Origin: Planctomycetota bacterium | Lineage (GTDB): Bacteria; Planctomycetota; Planctomycetia; Planctomycetales; Planctomycetaceae | Assembly: GCA_027622115.1 (NCBI GenBank) | Contig: JAQBZS010000043.1 | Location: 1-15,833 of the forward strand | Reading direction: 5' to 3' | Length of the DNA: 15,833 nt | Shown here: positions 6,935 to 13,723 of the stretch, in pieces | How the letters are laid out: the number at the start of each line of letters is the position of its first letter | Numbering within the stretch: the first letter of the stretch is position 1 | The notes under the pieces: model-generated | What the model was told of the DNA's origin: nothing | Seen by the model: the letters and a program-made list of their open reading frames with translations, nothing else | Database searches by the model: none | Translations under genes and position numbers: made by a program

Positions 6935-6943
6935 CCGTGCAGT
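6935..6943. repeat. Right copy of the 9-bp target-site duplication
   Basis: CCGTGCAGT at 6935-6943 is identical to 6694-6702 and abuts the right terminal inverted repeat of the element. Confidence 0.75.
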
Positions 6944-7032
6944 CCAGGCCAGCAGGCTCAGATAATCCGCCGTCGACATCGGCAAGAAGCCTTGTTCCTG
7001 CAACGGGTGCATGTTCCAAAACCGCAGCCAGC

Positions 7033-10000
7033 TCAGACCACTTCGAACGTAAACTTCCGGCTCCACGCGCTGCGACCGTCTCCGTAGGCTCGAATTTCGA
7101 AGAAGTAATTGCCGCGTGACAAGTCTTCGTCATGGACATAAGACGTCGTCTCGATTCCGCGTTGTTGCACGATCTTTCCCAACGGCGCGATGCCGTCGCC
7201 GCCCGTGTGCTTCAAATAGATTTCGTACGAAGTGGCCCCCACCGACGCGTGCCATTCAAGGGTCGGGCGCGGCCCGCTCACAACCCCCGGCTTCGGCGAC
7301 GTCGACGGCGGCAACAATCCCGCCTCAATTTCAAACGAGACGATTCCACTCCAGCCAAACGGTCGGTTCTCCGAATCGAATCCACGAACTTCGGCACGAT
7401 AACGACCCGGCAGCCAGGATTGATTGGCCGTGTAACGTGTGTCGGAAACCGACGTATTGAGCACGCGTCCGTCACCGATTCGCGCGACGTACAATTGATA
7501 CCGCTCCGCGTCGGCAACGTCGCTCCAGGTCCAAGTCGGCACGCCGGTGCCGCTCACGTTGACATCCAATTGCGCGACTTCCGATCGGGTAATCTCAAGC
7601 GTGGGACGATTGCTCCAAGTCAGCGGTCGGTTGTTTGCATCGAAGCCGCGAATCTCTGCACGATATTTGCCGACCGCCCACGCGGTGTCCGGCGTGAATT
7701 CCGTACCGTTCGCCCGCACGTTGAGCACCTTGCCGCGACCGTTCTGTGTCACATACAGCTGATACGACACGGCGTCGGGTACTTCGCTCCACGTGATCGT
7801 CGGGCGGCCTGTTGCATCCACGCTGACGCGAGCCAACGGAGTCTCGGATTGATCGATGACGAACGTCACTCGATCGCTCCAAAGCAACGCTCGCCGATCG
7901 GCGGTGAAGCCTCGGATTTCCGCGCGGTACGTCCCGTTCGGCCACGCTTTTTCAGGAGTCAGAGTTGTGCCGGAAATCCGCGCCTGGTTGAGTGCCACGC
8001 CGTCGCCCACGCGAGTGACATAGACCTGATAATTCGCGGCACTCGCAATACGTCGCCAGCGAAATGTCGGGACGCCCGCGCCGTCTTCGCGGACGTCGAG
8101 CGTGGTCGATTCCACCTGTCTGCGAGTCGTGATTCCGCCATTCAGCCACACGCGAGCCGACGAGTAGTCGTTGGCCACGAGCGCATCCAAGTCGCCGTCT
8201 CCATCGACATCACCCAGTGCAATGTTTTCGCTGTCGTAATTGATGGTGTAGATGGAGAGAGCCTGGCCGCTGTCCGCAAATGTGCCGAGCACTCCCTCTT
8301 GCCGGCCACCTTGGTTGATCCAGATGCGGTTGCCGTAGACGTATTCGTCACCAACTCGAATCGCGTCGTCGCTGTTGATCACAAACGCGTCCAAGTCCCC
8401 ATCCCCGTCCAGGTCCGCCAATGCCACATCGCGGCTCGGCTGGACGCCCAAGCGTTGACCACCATCGACAAACACGCCGGGTGTCCCGCCTTGCGCGCCG
8501 CCTTGATTGATCAGAACTCGGTTGCCGTACCGGTCGGAGTTGGCCACGAAGGCGTCCAGGTCTCCGTCTCCATCCACGTCACCCAGGTCAACGCCGTCGG
8601 AATACCAGTTTTGACGAGACCCCAATTCTTGCCCGCTGTCGACGAAACTGCCTTGAACTCCGCCCTGCACGCCACCTTGATTCAACCACACGCGATTGCC
8701 GAGATACTGCCGATCGGTCACAAACGCATCGAGATCGCCGTCTCCATCCAGGTCGCCCAATGCGACGTCCGTGGCGGAGAGATTGACGATGCTCTGTCCG
8801 CTATCGAGAAACAGCCCGGATGCACCGCCTTGCCGACCGCCTTGGTTCACCCAAATTCGGCTTGATGCCTGGTATTCCGAGTCGACCACAAATGCATCCA
8901 GATCGCCATCGCCGTCCACGTCGCCGAGGCTGACGGCAATCGCACGGTTCTGTCGGTCGCCCAGAGTTTGACCGGCGGCGAATTCGCCCTCAGTGCCGCC
9001 TTGCGCCCCGCCTTGATTGAACCAAATGACGTTGCCTTCAAACTGATTCGCAAAGAACAGATCGAGATCTCCGTCGCCGTCCAAGTCGCCCAGTTCAATG
9101 TCTCGCGTTCTCGACGCGGTCAGTTGCTGACCATCCAAGAACAAGCCCGTGGTTCCGCCTTGCACTCCGCCTTGATTCACCGAAATTTGGCTGCCACCAG
9201 ATTCGCGAGCGATTACGGCATCCACGTCGCCATCGCCGTCCAGATCGCCCAAGCCGACCGCTTCGCTTCGGTCGGCCCCGAGGAATTGGTCGACGGACGC
9301 GAATTCCGCAATCCGACCTGCTTGATCACCGCCCAAGTTGAACCAGACTCGGCTGCTGTCGGCACCTCGACCACCGCCAGCCGCGGAAAAAACATCGAGA
9401 TCGCCATCCGAGTCGAAGTCGGCCATCTCCACGCCCAACGCGATGAACCGACCCAAGCGTTGACCGCTGTCCGCGAACGTCCCCAGCGTTCCGCTCTCAA
9501 CGCCGCCTTGATTCAACCAGACTTCGTTCGGAGCGCCGCCATTGTTCTGGTTCAATCCAGTTGCGACGAAGGCATCCAAGTCTCCATCACCATCGACGTC
9601 ACCGAGAGCGACGTCTTGCCCCGAGCCGGTTCCAAGAACCTGGCCGCTATCGGCGAATGTTCCGGCGACTCCGTCTTGCGCTTGACCGAGATTGATCCAA
9701 ACTCGCTGCCCATTGCGAGCATTGGTCACGAACGCGTCCAAGTCGCCGTCGTTGTCGACATCGCCGAGTCGCACGCCGCTGCTATCCAGAGCGCCGAGAG
9801 TTTGGCCGTTTTCCACGAATTGGCCGACGGTTCCACCTTGCACACCACCTTGGTTCAACCACACACGGTTGCTGTTGTAGTTCGCCACGAACGCATCCAG
9901 GTCGCCGTCATTGTCCAGGTCGCCGAGTTCCACCGCTTCGCTGTAGGCGTTTCCGAGCGATTGCCCGCTATCAAGAAAAACGCCGCCGGAACCTCGATCG

Positions 10001-10434
10001 GCTTGGTTCAGCCACACGCGGTTACCTTGCCCATCATTGGCGACAAAGGCGTCGAGATCGCCGTCACCATCGACGTCGCCCAAACTGACATCACGGCTGT
10101 AGAAATTGCCCAAAACTTGAAACGTGTCGGAGAACTGACCTTGAATTCCGCCTTGGCGGCCTCCCTGATTCAGCCAGACACGATTCCCTTGAAGGTAGTT
10201 GGCCTGAAACAGATCGAGGTCGCCGTCACCGTCCAGGTCGGCGAGTTCAATGGCTTCGCTTTGATAAGCAGCGGCAAGATACGTGGCGTCGAAGTGCCCA
10301 GGCGTGCCGTTTTGAGCGCCGCCTTGGTTTGTCCAAATCACGCTGCCGGCACCGTAGTTGGCACCGACTGCATCCGTGTCGCCGTCGCCGTCGATGTCAC
10401 CCAAACTGACGTCTTGTGTGTTGCCCCAGCCCAA
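7033..10434 (-). CDS. FG-GAP/VCBS repeat protein with C-terminal fibronectin-III-like modules (main frame of a frameshifted gene)
   Basis: This is the 1133-residue body of a surface or secreted protein. I count 14 repeats in about residues 1-765. Each has a core like LGDxDGDGDLDAFVAN, then RVWLNQGGxQGG and a closing GxF. The Asp-rich DxDGDGDxD loops are calcium-binding motifs as in integrin-alpha FG-GAP repeats. Seven such repeats make one beta-propeller, so 14 suggest two. From about 768 to the end come roughly four fibronectin-III-like modules of about 90 residues (for example YQLYVTQNGRG, then GKYRAEIRGFD). No catalytic domain is seen; adhesion or matrix binding is likely. The open frame begins at a TTG at 10434 with no signal peptide, and a stop codon in the other frame ends at 10436. 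The true start is probably in the fragment at 10436-10609, joined by a one-base frameshift. Confidence 0.85.
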   Translation of the reverse strand: MGWGNTQDVSLGDIDGDGDTDAVGANYGAGSVIWTNQGGAQNGTPGHFDATYLAAAYQSEAIELADLDGDGDLDLFQANYLQGNRVWLNQGGRQGGIQGQFSDTFQVLGNFYSRDVSLGDVDGDGDLDAFVANDGQGNRVWLNQADRGSGGVFLDSGQSLGNAYSEAVELGDLDNDGDLDAFVANYNSNRVWLNQGGVQGGTVGQFVENGQTLGALDSSGVRLGDVDNDGDLDAFVTNARNGQRVWINLGQAQDGVAGTFADSGQVLGTGSGQDVALGDVDGDGDLDAFVATGLNQNNGGAPNEVWLNQGGVESGTLGTFADSGQRLGRFIALGVEMADFDSDGDLDVFSAAGGGRGADSSRVWFNLGGDQAGRIAEFASVDQFLGADRSEAVGLGDLDGDGDVDAVIARESGGSQISVNQGGVQGGTTGLFLDGQQLTASRTRDIELGDLDGDGDLDLFFANQFEGNVIWFNQGGAQGGTEGEFAAGQTLGDRQNRAIAVSLGDVDGDGDLDAFVVDSEYQASSRIWVNQGGRQGGASGLFLDSGQSIVNLSATDVALGDLDGDGDLDAFVTDRQYLGNRVWLNQGGVQGGVQGSFVDSGQELGSRQNWYSDGVDLGDVDGDGDLDAFVANSDRYGNRVLINQGGAQGGTPGVFVDGGQRLGVQPSRDVALADLDGDGDLDAFVINSDDAIRVGDEYVYGNRIWINQGGRQEGVLGTFADSGQALSIYTINYDSENIALGDVDGDGDLDALVANDYSSARVWLNGGITTRRQVESTTLDVREDGAGVPTFRWRRIASAANYQVYVTRVGDGVALNQARISGTTLTPEKAWPNGTYRAEIRGFTADRRALLWSDRVTFVIDQSETPLARVSVDATGRPTITWSEVPDAVSYQLYVTQNGRGKVLNVRANGTEFTPDTAWAVGKYRAEIRGFDANNRPLTWSNRPTLEITRSEVAQLDVNVSGTGVPTWTWSDVADAERYQLYVARIGDGRVLNTSVSDTRYTANQSWLPGRYRAEVRGFDSENRPFGWSGIVSFEIEAGLLPPSTSPKPGVVSGPRPTLEWHASVGATSYEIYLKHTGGDGIAPLGKIVQQRGIETTSYVHDEDLSRGNYFFEIRAYGDGRSAWSRKFTFEVV
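8150..10434 (-). repeat. Tandem array of 14 FG-GAP-coding repeats
   Basis: The DNA for the Asp-rich repeats forms a degenerate tandem array with a period of about 150-190 bases on the minus strand. Calcium-loop codons and the NQGG segment recur in each unit. Two units are longer through insertions (the NQNNGGAP segment in the sixth, and DDAIRVGDEYVYG in the thirteenth). Similar neighbouring units offer substrates for recombination. Confidence 0.85.
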
Positions 10435-10435
10435 A

Positions 10436-10609
10436 CTATTTATTGGGAAACACGGCCGGTCCGATGACGTTGGTCAGCATTTCACGCGGCTGCAAAGCCT
10501 CCGCCGACATGCTTGCCCGATTCCCAAACTTCCGCCGCCGCGGTTTTCGGATCGACCGCTGAAGGAAAGACTCGCCCAAGACCGAAGCCAACCAATTCTT
10601 GCGAAACAT
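10436..10609 (-). CDS. N-terminal fragment with degenerate LEPR-type motif, frameshifted from the FG-GAP repeat gene
   Basis: The 57-residue frame starts MFRKNWLASV, runs through the basic stretch RKPRRRKFGNR (21-31), and reaches AEALQPREMLT (36-46). That closely resembles the LEPR-XLL segment at the N-terminus of large planctomycete extracellular proteins, with LQPR in place of LEPR. It then reads NVIGPAVFPNK and stops at 10436-10438. Dropping one T from the TTTCCC run at 10445-10450 would give GPAVFPINSLGWGNTQDVS and run straight into the first FG-GAP repeat, so this piece is very probably the true N-terminus. The ATG at 10609 is chosen over the farther ATG at 10669 because AGAGG lies seven bases upstream of it and because the MFRKNW opening fits the family. 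Confidence 0.72.
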   Translation of the reverse strand: MFRKNWLASVLGESFLQRSIRKPRRRKFGNRASMSAEALQPREMLTNVIGPAVFPNK

Positions 10610-10979
10610 TTCGAATCCTCTGGAGTCACAACTGCACTGGCGGACGCGCGGTGTTGCACAATCAGCCAATCGACTTGCTCAATTGAGCATCCAAAGCGGA
10701 CACGAGAATCGCGAAATCGAAGAATCGTTGAGAATTCATCGTTTCCACGGTGTAAGGAGGGAAGGAGGGAACGAGGGAAAGCGGTCGTCCGCATTGCATG
10801 ACGATCGAAACCACACGATGCCATATCGGGCCTCGTGCCGGAATTCCCGTGTCGTGGAGATTCAAGCCTGACTGGTAACGAGATCAAACGGCTGAATAGG
10901 ATGCCGTGCGACACCAAACAGTGGACTGGATCCGGCACGATCCATGACGGATTTGGCGTGTTGACGTCCCAATCGGCCA
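10610..10979. other. Divergent intergenic region between the FG-GAP and VWA genes
   Basis: This gap of about 370 bases must carry the promoters of two divergent genes. I see no gene in it. It contains a 14-bp perfect palindrome at 10676-10689 and a purine-rich, G-rich stretch at 10756-10777. The latter begins with a Shine-Dalgarno-like TAAGGAGG (10753-10760), but no start codon lies at a useful distance. No convincing promoter pair was found. Confidence 0.5.
10676..10689. promoter_or_regulatory. 14-bp perfect palindrome, candidate operator
   Basis: TGCTCAATTGAGCA reads the same on both strands. It lies 66 bases upstream of the ATG at 10609 of the minus-strand LEPR/FG-GAP gene and between divergent promoters. 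That suits a dimeric regulator site, though a single palindrome can also occur by chance. Confidence 0.4.
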
Positions 10980-13421
10980 ATGGGCCACGCACTCATGCAG
11001 CAGCTAAAACGAGCGATCGAAGCCTATCTGGGCATCGAGCCATCCAAGCCCGGAGAATCGACGGCTTGGAGTATCGAGCATCACAGCCCGTGGGCGACAA
11101 GCATGCCGGAATGGGCTTTCTTGATGCTGGCAGTCGCGTTCGTGGCCACCATCGCGCTCGTCTACAAGAAGGACGCCGCCAAAAGCTCGTTCAAGTTGCG
11201 AGCCGTCTTGTTGATGCTGCGGTTTTCGGCCGTCGCGGTGATTTTGTGCTGCTTGGCTCGACCGATCCTGCAAATTGATCGCACGGATTTGCCGTACATT
11301 GTGGTGCTGATCGACGATTCACTCAGCATGACCCTACCGGACGAATACCCGGCGAACGTTGACACCACCATTCGCGGCTGGCTTGACGGTTCTCGAAATT
11401 CGAACGTGACGCGATTCGACGTCGCACGCGCCATTCTCACCGCGAAGGACGGGGATTTTCTGAAGCAACTGTTGCAGTATCACAAGCTGCGGGTTTACCG
11501 GTTTTCGGAATCGGCGAACGTCATCGGGTCGGACCAATGCTTGTCTCACGAAGACCTCGCGAGGGTCATCGAGCAACTGCACGACTTGCGCGCGCGTGGA
11601 AAAGACACGCGACTTCAGCCAGCGGTCAAAAGCGTGTTGGACGACTTCAGCGGCACGCCGCCCACGGCCATCGTCGTGCTGACGGACGGCGTCGCCAGCA
11701 TTTCCGCGTCCGAGCGATTGTCGGCGGCGATTCCGATCGCACGGCGGCGTTTGGTGCCGATCTACGCCATCGGCATCGGCAGCGACGAACCGACACGCGA
11801 CCTGCAACTTTACGATCTCATGGTGGACGAAGTGGCGATCGTCGATGTGCCGCTGATTTTTTCCGCCAAGCTCAAGTCCACGGGATTCGCCACACAGCCC
11901 GTGCGAGTGACGTTGTCCAAGAAGGATGCCCCGGCGGACGTGCTGGCGGAGGTCACCGTCAAGGCCCCGGCGGATGGGAATCCGTTGGAAGTCGAACTGA
12001 GTTTCACGCCGACCGATGAAGGCAAATTCGAGTTTGTGCTGGAAGCCGTTCCGCTGGCTGGCGAAGCGAATCGCGGCAACAACCGAGACAGCCGCGAAGT
12101 CACCATTCGGAAGGGCAAGATCCGCGTTCTGCTGGTCGACTACGAACCGCGATACGAATTCCGATACCTCAAACATCTACTGGCTCGTGAAACCAAGGAT
12201 CGGCAGACGATCGAGGTCAAGACGTTGTTGCAAGAACAACCAAAGTCACTCGGCGCGGACGCAGTGGAGTTGGGAACCTTTCCGGAAACCAAGGACGATT
12301 TGTTTGAATTCGATGTCGTGGTGTTCGGCGACGTGGATCGCACGAAGCTGACCAACCGGCACTTGGAACACTTGCGCGATTTCGTGCGGGAGAAAGGCGG
12401 CGGCGTCATCTTTGTCGCGGGACCACGATTCAATCCCGTCGTGTATCGCAATTCGCCATTGGAAGAGATGTTTCCCGTCGTGTTGGAATCCGTGAAGTTG
12501 CCTGAAGTGGAGGCTTCGATCACGACGGGGTTTCGGCCGGAACTCACCGCAGAGGGTCGCCGCGGCACGCCGATGTTTCGATTTGCTGAAAACCAAGACG
12601 ATTCGAACCGCGTGTGGAACGAACTGCAAGAGATGTATTGGATGCTGGATGCACCCGAGCTGGTGCCCGGGGCGACGGTGCTGGCCCAACATCCGACGCG
12701 GAAGGGCAAAAGCGGCAATCTTCCGGTGATCGCTTTACGCAGATTCGGCGCGGGCAAGGTACTGTTCCACGCGACCGATGAATTGTGGCGCTGGCGGTTT
12801 CGAGTCGGCGATGTGTATTTCGGTCGTTACTGGTTACAGGCGATCCGATATCTCAGTCGCTCCAAACTCATCGGCAAGGACCGATCCGCGGTGCTGTATT
12901 CGGATCGGGAAAAGTACGAAGCGGGAGACGACGCCACGATTCGCATTCAGTTCTTCAAGGACAGCCTGGTTCCGGCCGAGGACGACGGTGTCGCCGTGAC
13001 AGTCGAACGAACGGGCGACGTGCCGCGATCGCTGACATTGTCGCGAGTCCCCGGCAGCTTCACGATCTTCGAAGGTCGCTTGAGCCAGTTGGCGGAAGGT
13101 CGCTACGACGTGTGGGTCACGAAACCGGCCTTCGAAAAATCTCCGCCCGTCACGGACTTCAAAGTCGAAGCCCCCAGCCGCGAACTCAAGCAACGGGATC
13201 TCGACAAGCCGGATTTGATGCGCGCGACAAAGCAGACGTACGGCCGATACTTTTCGGTGGCGGATGCGATGGATTTGCCGGACAGCATTCCATCCGGGCA
13301 GCCGGTATCGCTGGGCACGCAGAAGTCCGTGCCCTTGTGGAATCGCTGGGAGTTACTGACGGTGTTCGGGATGCTGTTGCTCGCCGAGTGGCTGTTGCGC
13401 AAGAGAGCCCGTCTGTCGTGA
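10980..13421 (+). CDS. Membrane protein with von Willebrand A and glutamine-amidotransferase-like domains
   Basis: This is an 813-residue protein. Two N-terminal membrane helices (about 44-62 and 75-95) precede a VWA domain (about 105-275) with an intact metal-ion adhesion site: DxSxS at 112-116 (DDSLS), Thr210, and Asp236 in VVLTDG. Next comes a beta-sandwich-like region (about 275-378). A class-I glutamine-amidotransferase-like domain follows (about 380-640), starting IRVLLVDYEPRYEFRYLKHLL and including FVREKGGGVIFVAGP. After a further extracytoplasmic stretch, a C-terminal helix lies near 789-804. This architecture is frequent in Planctomycetota, usually near MoxR ATPase, DUF58 and BatA-like genes; none are here. 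The VWA site suggests metal-dependent protein binding at the membrane, and the amidotransferase-like part is probably non-catalytic. The start may be the ATG at 10980 or 10995; neither has a Shine-Dalgarno. Confidence 0.87.
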   Translation: MGHALMQQLKRAIEAYLGIEPSKPGESTAWSIEHHSPWATSMPEWAFLMLAVAFVATIALVYKKDAAKSSFKLRAVLLMLRFSAVAVILCCLARPILQIDRTDLPYIVVLIDDSLSMTLPDEYPANVDTTIRGWLDGSRNSNVTRFDVARAILTAKDGDFLKQLLQYHKLRVYRFSESANVIGSDQCLSHEDLARVIEQLHDLRARGKDTRLQPAVKSVLDDFSGTPPTAIVVLTDGVASISASERLSAAIPIARRRLVPIYAIGIGSDEPTRDLQLYDLMVDEVAIVDVPLIFSAKLKSTGFATQPVRVTLSKKDAPADVLAEVTVKAPADGNPLEVELSFTPTDEGKFEFVLEAVPLAGEANRGNNRDSREVTIRKGKIRVLLVDYEPRYEFRYLKHLLARETKDRQTIEVKTLLQEQPKSLGADAVELGTFPETKDDLFEFDVVVFGDVDRTKLTNRHLEHLRDFVREKGGGVIFVAGPRFNPVVYRNSPLEEMFPVVLESVKLPEVEASITTGFRPELTAEGRRGTPMFRFAENQDDSNRVWNELQEMYWMLDAPELVPGATVLAQHPTRKGKSGNLPVIALRRFGAGKVLFHATDELWRWRFRVGDVYFGRYWLQAIRYLSRSKLIGKDRSAVLYSDREKYEAGDDATIRIQFFKDSLVPAEDDGVAVTVERTGDVPRSLTLSRVPGSFTIFEGRLSQLAEGRYDVWVTKPAFEKSPPVTDFKVEAPSRELKQRDLDKPDLMRATKQTYGRYFSVADAMDLPDSIPSGQPVSLGTQKSVPLWNRWELLTVFGMLLLAEWLLRKRARLS

Positions 13422-13723
13422 GTCGGCGGAATCGTCAGTGCCACCCCGAGACCGGTTTACAAAAACCTCGTGGTGCCTGTCACCTGTCACAGGGGCTCTG
13501 GCTTTTGAGTGAGCCTCGGAAACTGCGTAGGCCCTTCCGTTGTAACTTCTCATCGTTTTGCTCAGTCTGCGACTCTGCGTCCTCTGCATTGAGAGAGTTC
13601 GGATGAAACGCAGAGGTCGCAGAGTTTGCTCGACCCGAATTCCGGTTCTCAAAATGAACGCGGTTTAGCTTAGAAGCTATCTGAGCGGCTAGGCGCGCGA
13701 ATTCCAATCAAGGAATAATCATC
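13422..13723. other. Intergenic region with dispersed-repeat-like inverted repeats
   Basis: No gene is supported in this 302-base gap. It holds an imperfect inverted repeat at 13573-13624 and, soon after the VWA stop, a weak stem: CACCCCGAG at about 13442 against CTCGTGGTG at about 13467. The second is a possible terminator without a T-run. Confidence 0.5.
13573..13624. repeat. Imperfect inverted repeat built on a CTCTGCG core
   Basis: The left arm CTCTGCGTCCTCTGCATT (13573-13590) and right arm AACGCAGAGGTCGCAGAG (13607-13624) are reverse complements at 16 of 18 positions, with a 16-base loop. The CTCTGCG-type core is internally repeated. It looks like a small dispersed palindromic repeat of the REP type or a hairpin before the next gene. 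Whether it recurs in the genome cannot be seen here. Confidence 0.65.

Larger units (their letters stand above)
6650..7032. other. Convergent intergenic region holding a MITE-like element
   Basis: This stretch lies between the 3' ends of the DUF2235 gene and the FG-GAP repeat gene. Positions 6703-6934 are a small inverted-repeat element, listed separately, and the remainder shows nothing recognisable. Open frames across it (6619-6897 minus, 6752-7087 plus) simply translate the inverted repeat in both directions and share similar peptides such as ALNFEPPDP, so they are not called. Confidence 0.7.

Noticed and set aside
6619..7087. Open frames on both strands across the MITE-like element
   Set aside because: Both translate arms of the same inverted repeat (shared ALNFEPPDP) and cross the terminal repeats, so they reflect the repeat rather than protein coding.
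7132..8865. A 577-residue open frame on the plus strand
   Set aside because: It is opposite the Fn3-like modules and repeats of the minus-strand gene, is rich in Arg/His/Ala, and has no recognisable domain.
8150..10434. The regular repeat array considered as a CRISPR or minisatellite
   Set aside because: Units are 150 bases or more, degenerate, and keep an open frame with a repeating protein motif; they are coding FG-GAP repeats.
8968..10467. A 499-residue open frame on the plus strand
   Set aside because: It is the antisense image of the FG-GAP repeats: its repetitive valine/isoleucine-rich sequence (such as VAVQVAQ) follows from the complement of the Asp-rich codons. It has no start signal or domain.
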